Source: Apiotrichum sp. Y4204
Taxonomy: Eukaryota; Basidiomycota; Tremellomycetes; Trichosporonales; Trichosporonaceae
Reading direction: 5' to 3'
NCBI GenBank assembly: GCA_025531455.1
Contig: JAMYHL010000003.1
Span: 124,001 to 188,000 of the forward strand
Length of the DNA stretch: 64,000 nucleotides
Shown here: positions 1 through 11,053 of the stretch, one piece after another
Numbering within the stretch: the stretch's first letter is position 1
How the letters are laid out: each line of letters opens with the position of its first letter
Translations under genes and position numbers: made by a program
The notes under the pieces: model-generated
Told to the model about the DNA's origin: nothing
Databases searched by the model: none
The model's input: the letters and a program-made list of their open reading frames with translations, nothing else

Positions 1-1787
1 CTTGCCGCCGAGGAGGCTCTCCTGAAGAACGACGAGTTCCTCGCTGTGCTCGAGAAGCTCCAGCTCCCGAAGAACGCAAAGGTCATCGCCGACGGCTGGA
101 TCTACGGCTCCGACTCGCGCAACCCCGAGAAGCGCCTCACCCCGTTCATGGTCTACCTCAACTTTACCGACAACCCCGACTCGTGCCACTACTCGGCCCC
201 GCTCCCGCTTGTCCCCGTGATGGACTCTGACACTTTCGAGCTCGTCCGCATCGACTACACTCCTATTTTCGGCACCGGCGACCGCACGGTGCTCGACCTC
301 GACGGCCCCTTCCCGTGGCACCTGTACGAGCAGAACGAGTACGACCAGGGCCTCCTCCAGGCCCAGGGCGTGAAGATGCGTGACGACCTCAAGCCCTACC
401 GTGTCATCCAGCCCGAGGGCGCGTCGTTCTCCCTCGAGGGCAGGGTTATCCGCTGGCAGAAGTGGTCGTTCCACATCGGCTTCAACTACCGTGAGGGCCC
501 TGTCCTCTCGGACGTCCGCTACGACGGCCGCAAGGTGTTTTACCGTCTCTCGGTGTCGGACATGACCGTCCCCTACGGAGACCCCCGTGCGCCCTTCCAC
601 CGCAAGCAGGCGTTCGACCTCGGAGACATTGGTGCCGGTCTCTGCGCCAACGAGCTCAAGCTCGGATGCGACTGCCTCGGCGAGATTCTCTACCTCGACT
701 TTGACCACCTCAACGTCCACGGTGACAACACCAAGGCCGAGGGTGTTGTGTGTATCCACGAGCAGGACGACGGGCTCCTCACCAAGCACACAAACTACCG
801 CACCAACAACCCCACCGTCCAGCGCTCGCGCGTCCTTATCATCCAGACCATCATCACCGTCGCAAACTACGAGTACATTTTCGCGTGGAAGTTTGACCAG
901 GCTGCCGCCGTCCACCTCGAGACCCGCGCTACCGGTATCCTCTCGACTGCTGCCATCCTCCCTGGAGAGTCCTCGCCCTACGGCACCATTGTCTCCCCCG
1001 GTGTCCTCGGCACCAACCACCAGCACCTGTTCTGTGTCCGTATCGACCCCATGATTGACGGCCACAACAACACGATCGTCCAGGAGGACTCGGTCATGAT
1101 GCCCTTCAACGCCGCCAACCCGCCATCCAACAACAAGTATGGTGTCGGCTACATTGTCGAGAAGACACCCATCACCACCTCTGGCTTTGCCGACGCGGCG
1201 CCCGAGAAGAACCGCGTCTTCAAGATGACCAACCCGAGCGTCATCAACCCCGTCTCGGGCCGCCCTGTCTCCTACAAGCTCGCACCCATGCCCTCGCAGC
1301 TCATGCTCGCCCACCCCGACTCGGTCGCCTACGCACGCGCAGAGTTTGGCGAGCACCACCTCTACGTCACAGAGTACAAGGACGGAGAGCTCTACGCCGG
1401 CGGAAAGTACACCAACCAGTCGTACGGCAACGCAGAAGGTCTCCGCGAGTGGCTCCACCGCAAGGCGCCCGTCGAGAACAAGGACGTCGTCGTCTGGCAC
1501 ACCTTTGGCCTCACGCACAACCCGCGCGTTGAGGACTTTCCCAATATGCCAGCAGAGGTACACAGCATTTCCCTCAAGCCTAACGACTTCTTCTTGCGCT
1601 CGTGAGTGCCCTCAATTGAAAGAAGAAGAGCTGTGGATGTTGTGGAATGAGTACTGACATTTTTAGCCCCGCAATTGATGTTCCGATGTCTACCCAGGCA
1701 TTCAACCAGTCCAAGCTCTTCCAGGGTGGCTCTAAAGGCACCGTTACTCAGGACAGCTGCTGCAAGACTCCCGGTTCGCGGATGTAA
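1..1787 (+). CDS. Copper amine oxidase, C-terminal part (5' end cut by window edge)
   Basis: The frame is already open at base 1, so the N-terminus lies outside the window. About 570 residues are visible. The enzyme oxidises primary amines to aldehydes with release of ammonia and H2O2, using copper and a topaquinone cofactor made from its own tyrosine. The tyrosine motif is seen as VANYEYIF (near 863-886), the catalytic-base region as SVSDMTVPYGDP followed by AFDLGDIGAG, the HxH copper ligands as HQHLFCVRIDP (near 1018), and the third-histidine region as WHTFGLTHNPRVEDFPNMP. One intron, 1602-1666 (GTGAGT, branch GTACTGAC, TTTTAG), joins FFLRS to PAIDVPMSTQAFN. The protein ends in GSRM, which fits a type 1 peroxisomal signal, as expected for fungal methylamine/ethylamine oxidases. 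The family call is firm; substrate is unknown. Confidence 0.95.
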
Positions 1788-3660
1788 GACGAGAAGAAGG
1801 GAAAAGGCGAGTTCGAGGCGAGGCAGGTTTGGGTCGGTCTGTAGGCAGTATTGTACGACATGTCACCCGGGTATTCCGCATATCGCGTTATGTAGCGTCG
1901 CAGCTATCTAATCTGCGTTATTGGGCATGCAGGGAGCGAAAGGCGGGGTAGAAAAACGCAAAAGAGTGCGCGAAAGATGGTAGAAGAGTGAGTTGAGTTG
2001 TTGAAGAATGAGTGTGGCACTGCCAATCCGGGACCAATGTGGCACCCCACATGCGGCACCTGGGGCCCCACAATGATTCGGTGGTGGGTGATCATCTCAA
2101 GTACAGCAAAATCCTCATAATCGCCATGCTCTGCATGCTCTGCAGTGATATATCGATCGTATTGCCTCGCATCCTCGCAACCTGTAGCACTGAATGCGAA
2201 AAGCGTGAGGTGATAGACTGACCAAGGCGTCGATGAGCAGAGTGTGCTTCACACTGCCATGTGAACAACCCACCAGCCAGGCGTTGCACTGCCACCCAGT
2301 CTAGCTGGCAGTGTGTGGCGAGCGGCCGGGCGACAGGTCCTGGATCTCTTGACTTTCAACTCAATCCTGAGGGTCCAAATCGCTCCCAGCCTGGCAGTTG
2401 AAGCGGAGTGGAGAATGCCTCTGAACCAGTCTAGAGCATGCGCAGGCTGTGGTACATACAGTACGTCCTCAGCCATTGCTGAACGTCACGGGGAAGTAGG
2501 TACAGTACATAGACCCCAACGCGCGAGGTTCATAGTTCTCTTGTTCCTGCCCAAAACTCAAACAAATCATTATCCGTGGTAAATGTCTAGCTCCGAGGTA
2601 GCCCCTGCTCCTGTCCAAACAATGACAGCAGACTGTTCTGGTGCATGTCAGAGCATGACAAGAAGTAGAATGTTAGTGCGTTTGCCACCCGTTGCCAGCG
2701 AAGATGTGTCTAACAGCTGACATCCTGCAAAGACCAGCTACAGCTGGGCATGCAGTTGAGTAGTTGTATGTAGCTCCCATGCACAACTATGGTGGTGGAA
2801 TGTCCAATATTAAGACTTCTAGGCAGGCAGATGCATTAGATTGATTGTTGTTGAGTTTGTACAATGGTTTAAAGATGTCGCGCTATGGTCGAACTTTCCA
2901 TCGTGGACGTATTGTATGTTCCTGCCTCACGATCCCAGCTGCTGTGGAACTTGGACGAGCCGCAGAAGCCGTTCCTGCAGCCCAATGAAGATGTGACACC
3001 CCTCGACGAGGGCTGCCAGTTCGGCCTCGGCCGCAGACATGCATTTAAGAGGGGTGACAAAGCCCCGGCGATGTAGCGCACGAGGTGGACGGACACCGTC
3101 TCAAGCCAGGTTGGGGGGCCCTCAAGGAGACCCAGTGGCAGTGGTCCACCCGGATGGTGCGCGTGCGCCGTGCCAGCTGTGCTAACTTGTTCGCTATGCA
3201 TTCTCGCTTGGGACCACCACAGATACGGTCTACGATAGAGTGTCGACAGTAGACACAAAATGCAACGTTTTGTCTCCCTCCCTTCAACTCCAACCTCTCA
3301 TGAGCTTCCTTCTACGAGTCCTGCACCCACACCAAGCACACTAACTTGCTCAACTCGCTGCCCGCTCTGATGTCCACTTCTCCGACACGACACGACATGC
3401 ATCGCGAACGCGACCGACACGGCTATGGACGTAGGACTGTGGTGGAATGGCTAGATGGTGGTGGTGGTTGGATGTGGACTGGGTAAGGTGGATGCGTGTT
3501 TATTCTGTCTGTCATTGGGGGATGGATGCAGGGTGGCAGCGGGTAGATAGGGGTGGAAGAAGGGCATCAAGCAGGCTAGGGGGATCTGGTGCGAGGTATG
3601 ACCGTAGTGGATGATGGGAGTATATAGTGTTCGAGATGCGGCTCAGGCGTCGGCGTTTTT
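1788..3660. other. Intergenic region between convergent genes
   Basis: About 1.9 kb holding the 3' ends of the amine oxidase and the KH-protein gene. Short open frames occur on both strands (the longest at 2869-3258, minus), but they show no domain, no codon pattern like the neighbours and no convincing intron logic. I see no tRNA and no repeat family here. Confidence 0.6.
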
Positions 3661-6600
3661 TTACGAGTGCGATACCTGGACATTGGCGAGGCCTGTCATT
3701 AGCACATGCTGGTGATTCTCAACTCACCCTGGGTGACGCCGTCGACAGAGGACGGGTAGCGTCCACTCTGGCTCGACTGGCCAAAGTACGTGCCCGTGGC
3801 GGTGTTTGGCGCGACGCCACCGGAGGCAGTCGTCGGGCTAGGGGGCAGCGGCGCAAAGCTCGACTGCGGCCCGCCGAGCGCGCGTGCAAAGTTGAGCTGG
3901 CTAATGTCGAGGCTCTGCGTGCGGGTACCGACGGCGCGGGACGGGTGCGCGTGCGAGTGGGAGAGTGCGTGCGCATGTCCAGGTACATGGCCGGAGTGGT
4001 GGACCGTGGAGGACTGCTGGCTGCGGACCTTTTCCTCGAGCGTAGAGTCTGAACCCCGCTTTGAAAGGTCGCTGCTGCCCTGCTGCTGAGCAGGCATGTT
4101 CGTCTGCCAGTAGTCGGGCATGTTGAATCCGAGGGGACCGCCAGTGAAGCTCAGTGGCGAGTCGTAGGTTGCCGGACTCGGGCCAGACCCGTCAAACAGC
4201 GCCTTGACGTTGGTTGGCGGGCGGACGGGGCGCGACGGCGCACCCTCTCCCTCGGCCTTTGTCGTCGAGAGCAGCTTCGAGTCAAAGTGGGAGAAGGCAT
4301 CGGCGAACGAGTCGACACGCTTCTGCGCGTTGGACGGGTACACCTGAATGTTGTGCTCGCCCAGGAACTCGACGAGCGCGTCGTGCACGGTGGACAAAAA
4401 GTCAATGCTGCTCCGCTGGCAACGGAACTTGAAAATGGCCTCGTCCCCCTGACCAAAACGTGGCGACGGCGAAATGGCAATCTGGTGGTCGCGCTTCATG
4501 CGCTCCGTGAAGAGCACAAACTCGGTGGACGACACCAGCCGCGTGAGCTCCGGGTTGGGTGGGACGTGCAGGTCAGCCTCGAAGGGGACGTGGTCGAGCA
4601 GCATCGCCACGGCAATGTGCACCTGGCTCTCGGGCCCAAAGATAGTGACCGTGTCCGACGCAGTCTCCTTGTTCGGGAACCGCACAGTACAGTTTGTCTT
4701 GCGCTCAATATCATGGATAAAGATGCTCTTCTCGCCCAGCAGGGTGCGGTGGTACCTCCGCGGAATGTTCACCGAGTCGATAGTGTAGTCCTTGTCCTTG
4801 GGCGACACGAGCTCCATGACGGCCGTTTTGAGCGACTCGAGTGCAATGGCATTCTTGGCGGGCGTCCGTGCGACGACATTGTCCTCATTGTCGAGGTATC
4901 CACCCAGCTGCGCAAACTCTTCGGCGTTGGAGAACTTTACGTACACACCGTACATCTTCATGATGCGCTGAATGTTTTTGCCGCCGACACCGATGATACG
5001 CTTGTGGTAACCCTCCGGTACGTGGAAGGACACCTCAGCGGGCAGCTCCTCCTGCAGCATGCTCAGGCCCTGGAGCGCCGCCATGTCCTGCCCGGAAATG
5101 TCCATGAGGAAGTTGTAGTCGTTGAACGTCTCAAACTTGATCCGCACATTGCACACCTTCATGATCTTGTTGATCTTGCCGTTCTTCTTGCCGGAGATGA
5201 ACTCGCGGTGCTCGTTGGCGAGCTCGATCTGGAAGCGAATCTCGTGGTGGAACGACTTGATGACATCCAGCTCCAGCACCTTCACCACCGCATCGCGCAC
5301 CTCCTTCTCGAGACCGTGCATCTCGAAGCAGTTAGACTTGAACACGACTTCAGCTCCCGTAGCGTGCGCGATGCGCTTGAGCACCGGCTGCATCTGTGGC
5401 GGGTTGAGGGTCGCCTGGGGCATGAGAACGTCAAATGACACGGGCAGCAGCCAGAAGCTCGCGACGTAGAACTGGCACGCAAGCGCCATGACGCTCCTGA
5501 TTGTCCGCTCGATATTGACGCGATGGTCGCCAAACACGGTGATCAGGCTTGCCTGGGATCCGACGCTCGGCACCTGGATGTACGTGCCGTTGTCGCACAT
5601 GATGTTGCGAATGTCGTCGATTCGCTCGGTCAGCAGCCAGTCGAGCTTGCGCGGGAGAATCGCCGTGTCGCGCGAGATGACCAGCTTGCTCTTCTGCACA
5701 GCTACGGTGAGGAGCATGTCGCGGGCGCGCTGCACGCCGAAAAACTCGCCAGTAATCCAGATCTGGTTCGCCTTGCCGAGCATGCCCTGCTCGCCAGAGT
5801 GGACCGACAGGCCCGGGTGCGGGCCCTGGCCAAACTGGCCCATCCCCATGTCTCCTGGACCAAGGGGCATGCTGCCCATCGGCGCAGTGCCCATGCTTAC
5901 GTGCATGTGGCTCTGGCCAAAGCCGATCGGGGACATACCCATCATCGGCTGGGCCATTGGCTGGCCGTGCGTCATTGGTGATCCCATCCCGCGCGCACCG
6001 AAACCTCCAGGTCCGTGCCCGTTCGCCATCTGGCTCATGCCGGACATGCCGGTCGGAGTCATCTGCATGGGGCCCTGCCCGTGCGGGGGAGGCCCGTGAG
6101 GGCCGGGGTGACCGTGTCCGTGAGGTCCACCGTGGGGGGGAGCACCAGGCATGGACCACTGTTGCACACCCGGGCCAGTGTAGGGCATACCGCGAGATGT
6201 CTGCGGGTTGATGTGCAGCGGCTGCGGCGAGTACGGGTAGTGTACGTGCTGCTGCGGGTTGTATACCGGCTGCGACGTGGAGCGGTGCTGATGCTGATGC
6301 TGGTGTGGCGGGGGCGGGACAGATGGCATGCCCATGCCCATGTTGCTTGCGTAGCTCATACCAGTCATCTGCGGCGACATGGCAGCGTTGTAGCCGACGT
6401 TGACACGGCTGTAGCCAACACCCTGCTGGGAACCAGGTTGAGGGGGGTTGAGCACACCGACAAGTGGGGTGGGGAAGTAGATGTTGGTGGCCGTCTCCTC
6501 CTGGATCGACTGGATCATGCAGCGCTTACGCCCAGCGATAATGGCATGGAGCTTGTAGTCAATGTCGCACACCTCTGAGTGGAGTCCGGAGAGCTCGTCA

Positions 6601-7355
6601 AGCATCACGAGCAGGCGGACCTTGGCAAGCTCGACGCTCTCGACCGAGCCGGAGATGACCAGCTCGCACATGCGCTCAGTCTCGAGGCCGTATGACGGCT
6701 GGGTCGCACCGTTGGATTCGCCGCTCTTGTCCTCTCCCGCCGGCGAGCCATTCGCATCCGTGGCGTCCTTGGCACCGCCATCCGGGTCAGCGGTCGCGAG
6801 GACTGTCGGGGGGCTGCCGCTCTGGCCTCCTGCCTCCGTGTTGAGAACCGCGATGCGAGCACGTGTGTCGTTCGCAATCTCGTCGAGACGGTGCTTGACG
6901 TCGGCCTTGAGGGCCGAAATCGCCGCAAGAGGCTTTTCAAGAATATCGCTCCGGGGAACCTTGAGGGACGTGCGGTTGTCCCGGGGCGTCTCGCGGAGGA
7001 GCGCGCCCCGCGCGCTCATGACCGCCTGGTACGCTCCTGAGATGTGAAAGTTCCACATGGAACCAGCCGCGGCCGTCGAGGCGTTCGCGTCGTCGCCCGA
7101 CCCATCGGAGCCTACTCCGGGAGGCGGCTCGCGAGAGACGGTCACAAGGCATCCTTCACGCGACGTAATGTCGTTGCAGAGCTTCTGGACGGCCTCCCAC
7201 TCGCGCTCAGCCTGTGCCGCATCCGTTGGCCCTACGTGCTGCGGTTGCGCTGCTGCTGCGCCTTTTGGAAGCGAGAGGGTTGTGCGCAGCGGCGACGTGT
7301 TATGGACGCCCGAGGGCGAACGCTGGAACGTAAACGAGGTGGTGTACAGGTCCAT
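3661..7355 (-). CDS. Multi-KH-domain RNA-binding protein
   Basis: This is a protein of about 1219 residues. Several KH-type segments are visible: AGRKRCMIQSIQEET near residue 274, SGKKNGKINKIMK near 718, a canonical GXXG loop in IIGVGGKNIQRIMKMYG near 786, and LLGEKSIFIHDIERK near 873. Between about residues 305 and 520 lies a His/Met/Gly/Pro/Gln-rich low-complexity stretch with runs of HQHQHQH, of the sort that promotes granule formation. The architecture recalls fungal vigilin/Bicaudal-C-like proteins that bind mRNA in the cytoplasm; no more exact ortholog can be named by eye. The long frame runs on to a stop at 3699, but a donor at 3727 (GTGAGTT) and acceptor at 3693 give a short final exon (3692-3661) ending VSHS. 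A second acceptor 17 nt further on is possible, so the last residues are uncertain. Confidence 0.85.
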
Positions 7356-7446
7356 GCTGGGGGAGAAGCGGGGTGGAAGGGAGGGAAGATAAGTGTGGGA
7401 TCCGATACAAGCAACCGGCCGTTCGGGGTGGAGGTATCACGACCGT

Positions 7447-7984
7447 CTGAATGTTAGCTACGTGCGATGGTGATGTATTTGGCTGGGCGGGATGAGATGG
7501 TATCATCGCGGGCAGAGTTGCCAGCGGTGCGAGATGAGACCGAGGTGTGTGGACATGAGGGTTGGCGGGCCGATAAAGTTGGGTGAACGGCACATGAGGG
7601 AATACGGGCGGAGCGTTTGGGAGGGATAGTAGCTGGAGCTGGCGGTACGCGCGAGAGAAACGGGACAGCGCGGGGACACGGGAAACGCGGTGAGGAGCGC
7701 AACGCGGAGCTCTTTACTATACGCGGTGCGAAACCAACAGTAGCGATTGAAGGAGCTGGAGTCTACGACAGGAACTCGGACTCGTTACTCCAAAGTAGAG
7801 CCCAGGAACATTTGTGCCAGCACGAGGAGGCGGCAGTCCAAGAAGGGCAATCGCGCCGCGAGCAGCGAGTAGAAGTAGCAAGTAGCAAGCAGCGTGCCAC
7901 CTCACCTGTGCACCGTACTCGCCTCCTCGCATTCCATTTTCCATTCCCAGCTCACTCTCCACTCTCGACTGCGATGTAACTTAC
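7447..7984 (-). other. Probable 5'-UTR intron of the KH-protein gene
   Basis: On the minus strand an ideal donor GTAAGTTACATCG begins at 7984. An ideal branch and acceptor, TAGCTAACATTCAG, ends at 7447. Removal of these 538 nt would leave about 90 nt of leader before the ATG at 7355, with the CT-rich promoter at 8070-8460 further upstream. This is inferred from consensus only. Confidence 0.5.
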
Positions 7985-8069
7985 CGGATACGGCGTGGGA
8001 TTTTTGGGATCGGTTGCTGTCCCGCAGCGAGCTGGGGTTTTGGGGGGCGGTGTTCACCGGGTGGAGGTG

Positions 8070-8250
8070 GGCAAGAGAGAAAGAGAGACAAAGGAGGCAA
8101 AAATGTGGGAAGAAGACAAAGTGGACGAAGATAAGAAGTAGATAGGAAAGGCGTGGGAGGTGGAGAGAGGTGAAGCGGGGGAAGGGGGAAAGAGGGCCGG
8201 GGAAAGGGGAAAGAAGGGGAGAAAGGGGGGTATACTCTGTGCTTCGTTTC
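8070..8250 (-). promoter_or_regulatory. Long polypyrimidine tract (candidate core promoter)
   Basis: The plus strand is almost entirely purine here (runs such as GGGGGAAAGAGGG), so the minus strand that carries the KH gene is pyrimidine-rich. CT-rich blocks of this kind commonly lie just upstream of transcription starts in basidiomycetes. Confidence 0.4.
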
Positions 8251-9003
8251 TCAGTCTGTGTGCATGGGCAAGACAGAGAGAGAGTGAGGTGCGAAGACTG
8301 AGCCAGGAGGATACAAGAGGTGGTGAGTGGAGAGGAATGGATGGTGAGCACCGAGCTGGTGGTCGCCGACAACGAGTGAAATGACTACTGAGACTCGCGG
8401 TACTGCTGCCGCTGGTCGTTGGGTGCAAGGAAGGAGGGAGGTGAGGGAAGACACTTTCTTGGCTCTCTGCCCAGGGTAGTGGACCAGAGGTGACTGGATG
8501 TGAATTGGCTATGTAATACTTTCCTAATGAGGCTTATACCCTCCCCCCAGATACAAAGTAAGCAAAATTGTACAATGCTAATCCCACATTAAAATCCATA
8601 TTCCAGCCAGGTGGGCCAAGATCGGCACGATTCACACCACCATAAAAATGACCATAACACGTCATAGCTCAAGAGGTCCAGAACTCACACACTCCCCCAG
8701 GCCCACAGGCCCAAAGTCGTGTCGTCGACAATGACGCTGCAAGACGCCTCGACGCCTCTCAAGAAACGACGAGGGATACTTTACTCTGCGGTATGCTTAC
8801 CATGCTCTGTCGACTCTCCATCACGGTCCATCGCGCAACACATATGCAGATAGCATGCATGCCGCGCACACACCCACAATGCTCGTCATAAGAAGGGGAA
8901 AAAAAGTAGAATAGTAATACAACGCGCGTTCTTTCTAACCGTACCAGAATACCACAGCTAGCTCGGCACCTGGGTCGCTCTAAAACTGAACTAACCACTG
9001 ACA

Positions 9004-10494
9004 CTAGACCTCCATGAGGATCCGTCGGATGCCCTGGCGGAGGAAGGTGAGATTGTACTCGATCATGCCGCGGCGTGCCTGCCATGTGTCCGTGTGGAGG
9101 ACGACGACGAGGGCGAGATGTCTGCTGTCAGCGGGATACTACGGAATACTACGTGGGCAGGGCGAGCACGACAGTCGTCGAGCACGACACTCGACTCACG
9201 GGGTAAACTGCCATAAGGCAAATGTGCAGTTCGGAATGATGCGTGTGCTTTGGCTCATCCATGGCGCCTCAGTGTCCTCCTCGCCCCACCACACGTCCTC
9301 TGCGACCTCGTCGTTGTTCTTCGGCTCCTTCGGCTTGTCTTCTGGGGTCTCCACGTGCGCCTCCCCGTTCCCTTTAGCCGCCGGCTTGAGCGTAGCATAT
9401 ATCTTGCGGAACTGAAGGAAGCGTGCGAGGTACTCTGTAATCTGCTCCATGGTCGACGCGTTGCCCTGCCGGTTGTCGGTGGCGAGCACCACACCGGACT
9501 GGATGTCGAAGAGGTATGAGTTGTCCATGCCGGATGTCTGCTGTCAGCTCAAATGCGCATGGGAGCTCACCTCAGTAAAGTTCAGCAAGAGCGCCTCGAC
9601 GGCGGGCAGCATCTCCATGACGCCCTGGATGACCTTGCTCCACGCGTCGCGGAGGGACACGTCGTGAATCGAGGTCATGTCGAACTTTATCTCGCTCGTC
9701 ATGTGGTTGAAGATGTTGTTGCACACGCCCGGGTCCGAGAGGTCGACGTTGGGGGCGTATTCCTGGAGGGACGGGTAATGAAAGTCCTCGAGCTCCTCGG
9801 TGAGTGCGCGCTGGATCTCGGCGTAGTTTTCTGACTGTCAGCCTGGGGGACGGTGAGTAGCTACGAGTACCGCACTCACCGCCGCGGTAGTCCTCGCTGA
9901 GCGACTCGGCCTTGTGGATAAAGACGGAGAACTTCATGTTGGGATTCGCGAGGTACCCGATCAGCAGCGTTCTGCACGCTGCGCGAACTGCGTCATGGTA
10001 GAATTCGTCTTGCTGTCTGTGAGTATGGGTTCCACGGGTAGCAGCCTTCCCACTCACCTGCATGTCCATTACATACACCAGCGTTGAGAACGCCGAGAGC
10101 GGCGTGTCCGTGAGCTGGTCGACATCGAAGTTTGCCGGCGTGTCCCAGATCTGGAGCGGGACAACGGTGCTGGCCGTTAGAAGCAAAATCAAAGCCAACC
10201 AGAGGCCAGAGGGCGAGCAGGGTCATCAGAAGCAGGAAGAAGCCCACCAGAAGCCCAAACCGCCCATTCTCCATTCTGCACGCACTCATAGTCCACGACC
10301 TCGATCTTGTGCGTGATACCAATAAACGGCACGTCCTTGACCGGCAGCTGCTGGAACACCGTTTTGATGCATGCCGACTTGCCTGCTCTGCGATGTCAGT
10401 ACGAAGCGGTGGCGAGCACGCACTTGCGCCAGCCGGTGACGAGGATTTTTTGGCGGTGAAGCCACACCTCCTTGCTGCTGCTGTTGTCGGCCAT
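9004..10494 (-). CDS. GTR2: Rag-family small GTPase, Gtr2/RagC type
   Basis: Seven exons give about 375 residues. Joins I can support include 10494-10424, 10387-10286, 10169-10058 and an exon starting at 10012. The first junction builds the P-loop GWRKAGKSAC. Then come IWDTPANFDVDQL in the G3 region and FIHKAESLSEDY in the G4 region, followed by the Rag-specific C-terminal roadblock-like half with SIHDVSLRDAWSKVIQ and YLFDIQSGVVLATD. The protein ends at RRILMEV. Gtr2 pairs with Gtr1 on the vacuole/lysosome and signals amino acid supply to TORC1. Compared with RagC (DxPG and HKVD), this copy has DTPA and HKAE. A charged insert of about 40 residues (KGNGEAHVETPEDKPKEP onward) splits the C-terminal half. 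The gene is divergent from ARG8, with about 560 bp between the two starts. Confidence 0.88.
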
Positions 10495-11053
10495 GGAAGT
10501 GGGGGGAGATGGGAAGGGGGAGAGAGGGTTGAGGAACGTGCGTTGCGTTGCTGTTGATGGTGGTGGTGGTGGTGGTTAAAGAGGAGGCAACAATTCCGAG
10601 ATAGAGGTGCAGTCTTGTCTTTGAGATCCGACGTCATCCCACAATCCACGGCAGCCACTCGGCACCAGTCCATGCGGTCCACCATTCCACCATTCGTACC
10701 ATTCCACCAGCCACAAGCCATGCCAGCCTACGGTGTACGGTGTACGGTGCACTACATGCTACAGTCCATCAGCATGCACGGCTCTGCAGCTGACCAGAGC
10801 TGACCGACGCTGACCGCACGACCGCGTCGATTGCGCAAATTTACTCCCGTGTATCGGAGTCGGATTCGGCGGCGGAGTCGGCGGCGGATCGGCGGCAGGG
10901 CAGGCGGGCGGGCAGGCGGGCGGGCGGACATTCGACTCGACTCCGTCGCTTTCAACAGATAACGAGGCCGGCCGAGTCGAAAATCGGGGACATACACAGC
11001 GAGAGATAAAAGTTCCCCACCCACCTGACTTCCTCCCATCTCCCTCTCTTACG
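10495..11053. other. Divergent promoter region between GTR2 and ARG8
   Basis: A shared 559-bp region. It contains a (GGT)n tract next to the GTR2 leader (about 10557-10577) and a G/C-rich block of short GGCGGGC-type repeats at about 10893-10930. No gene is seen. Confidence 0.6.
10893..10930. repeat. GGCGGGC/GGCAGGC short tandem repeats
   Basis: Imperfect tandem copies of GGCGGGC and GGCAGGC with several G-runs lie in the ARG8/GTR2 promoter. They could bind a GC-box factor or form a quadruplex; neither is shown. Confidence 0.6.

Larger units (their letters stand above)
7356..9003. other. Intergenic region with leader of the KH gene
   Basis: This stretch holds the promoter and 5' leader of the KH-protein gene (minus) and the 3' end of the Gtr2 gene. 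On the minus strand 8070-8460 is strongly pyrimidine-rich, as in many basidiomycete core promoters. A probable leader intron is listed separately. No additional coding gene is supported. Confidence 0.55.

Noticed and set aside
2869..3258. 129-codon minus-strand frame in the first intergenic region
   Set aside because: No domain, odd Trp/Arg-rich composition, overlaps other frames of similar length, and no promoter or intron context.
4287..5438. 383-codon plus-strand frame inside the KH-protein gene
   Set aside because: It is the antisense shadow of a GC-rich coding exon; its long runs of His, Val and Leu mirror codons of the KH domains.
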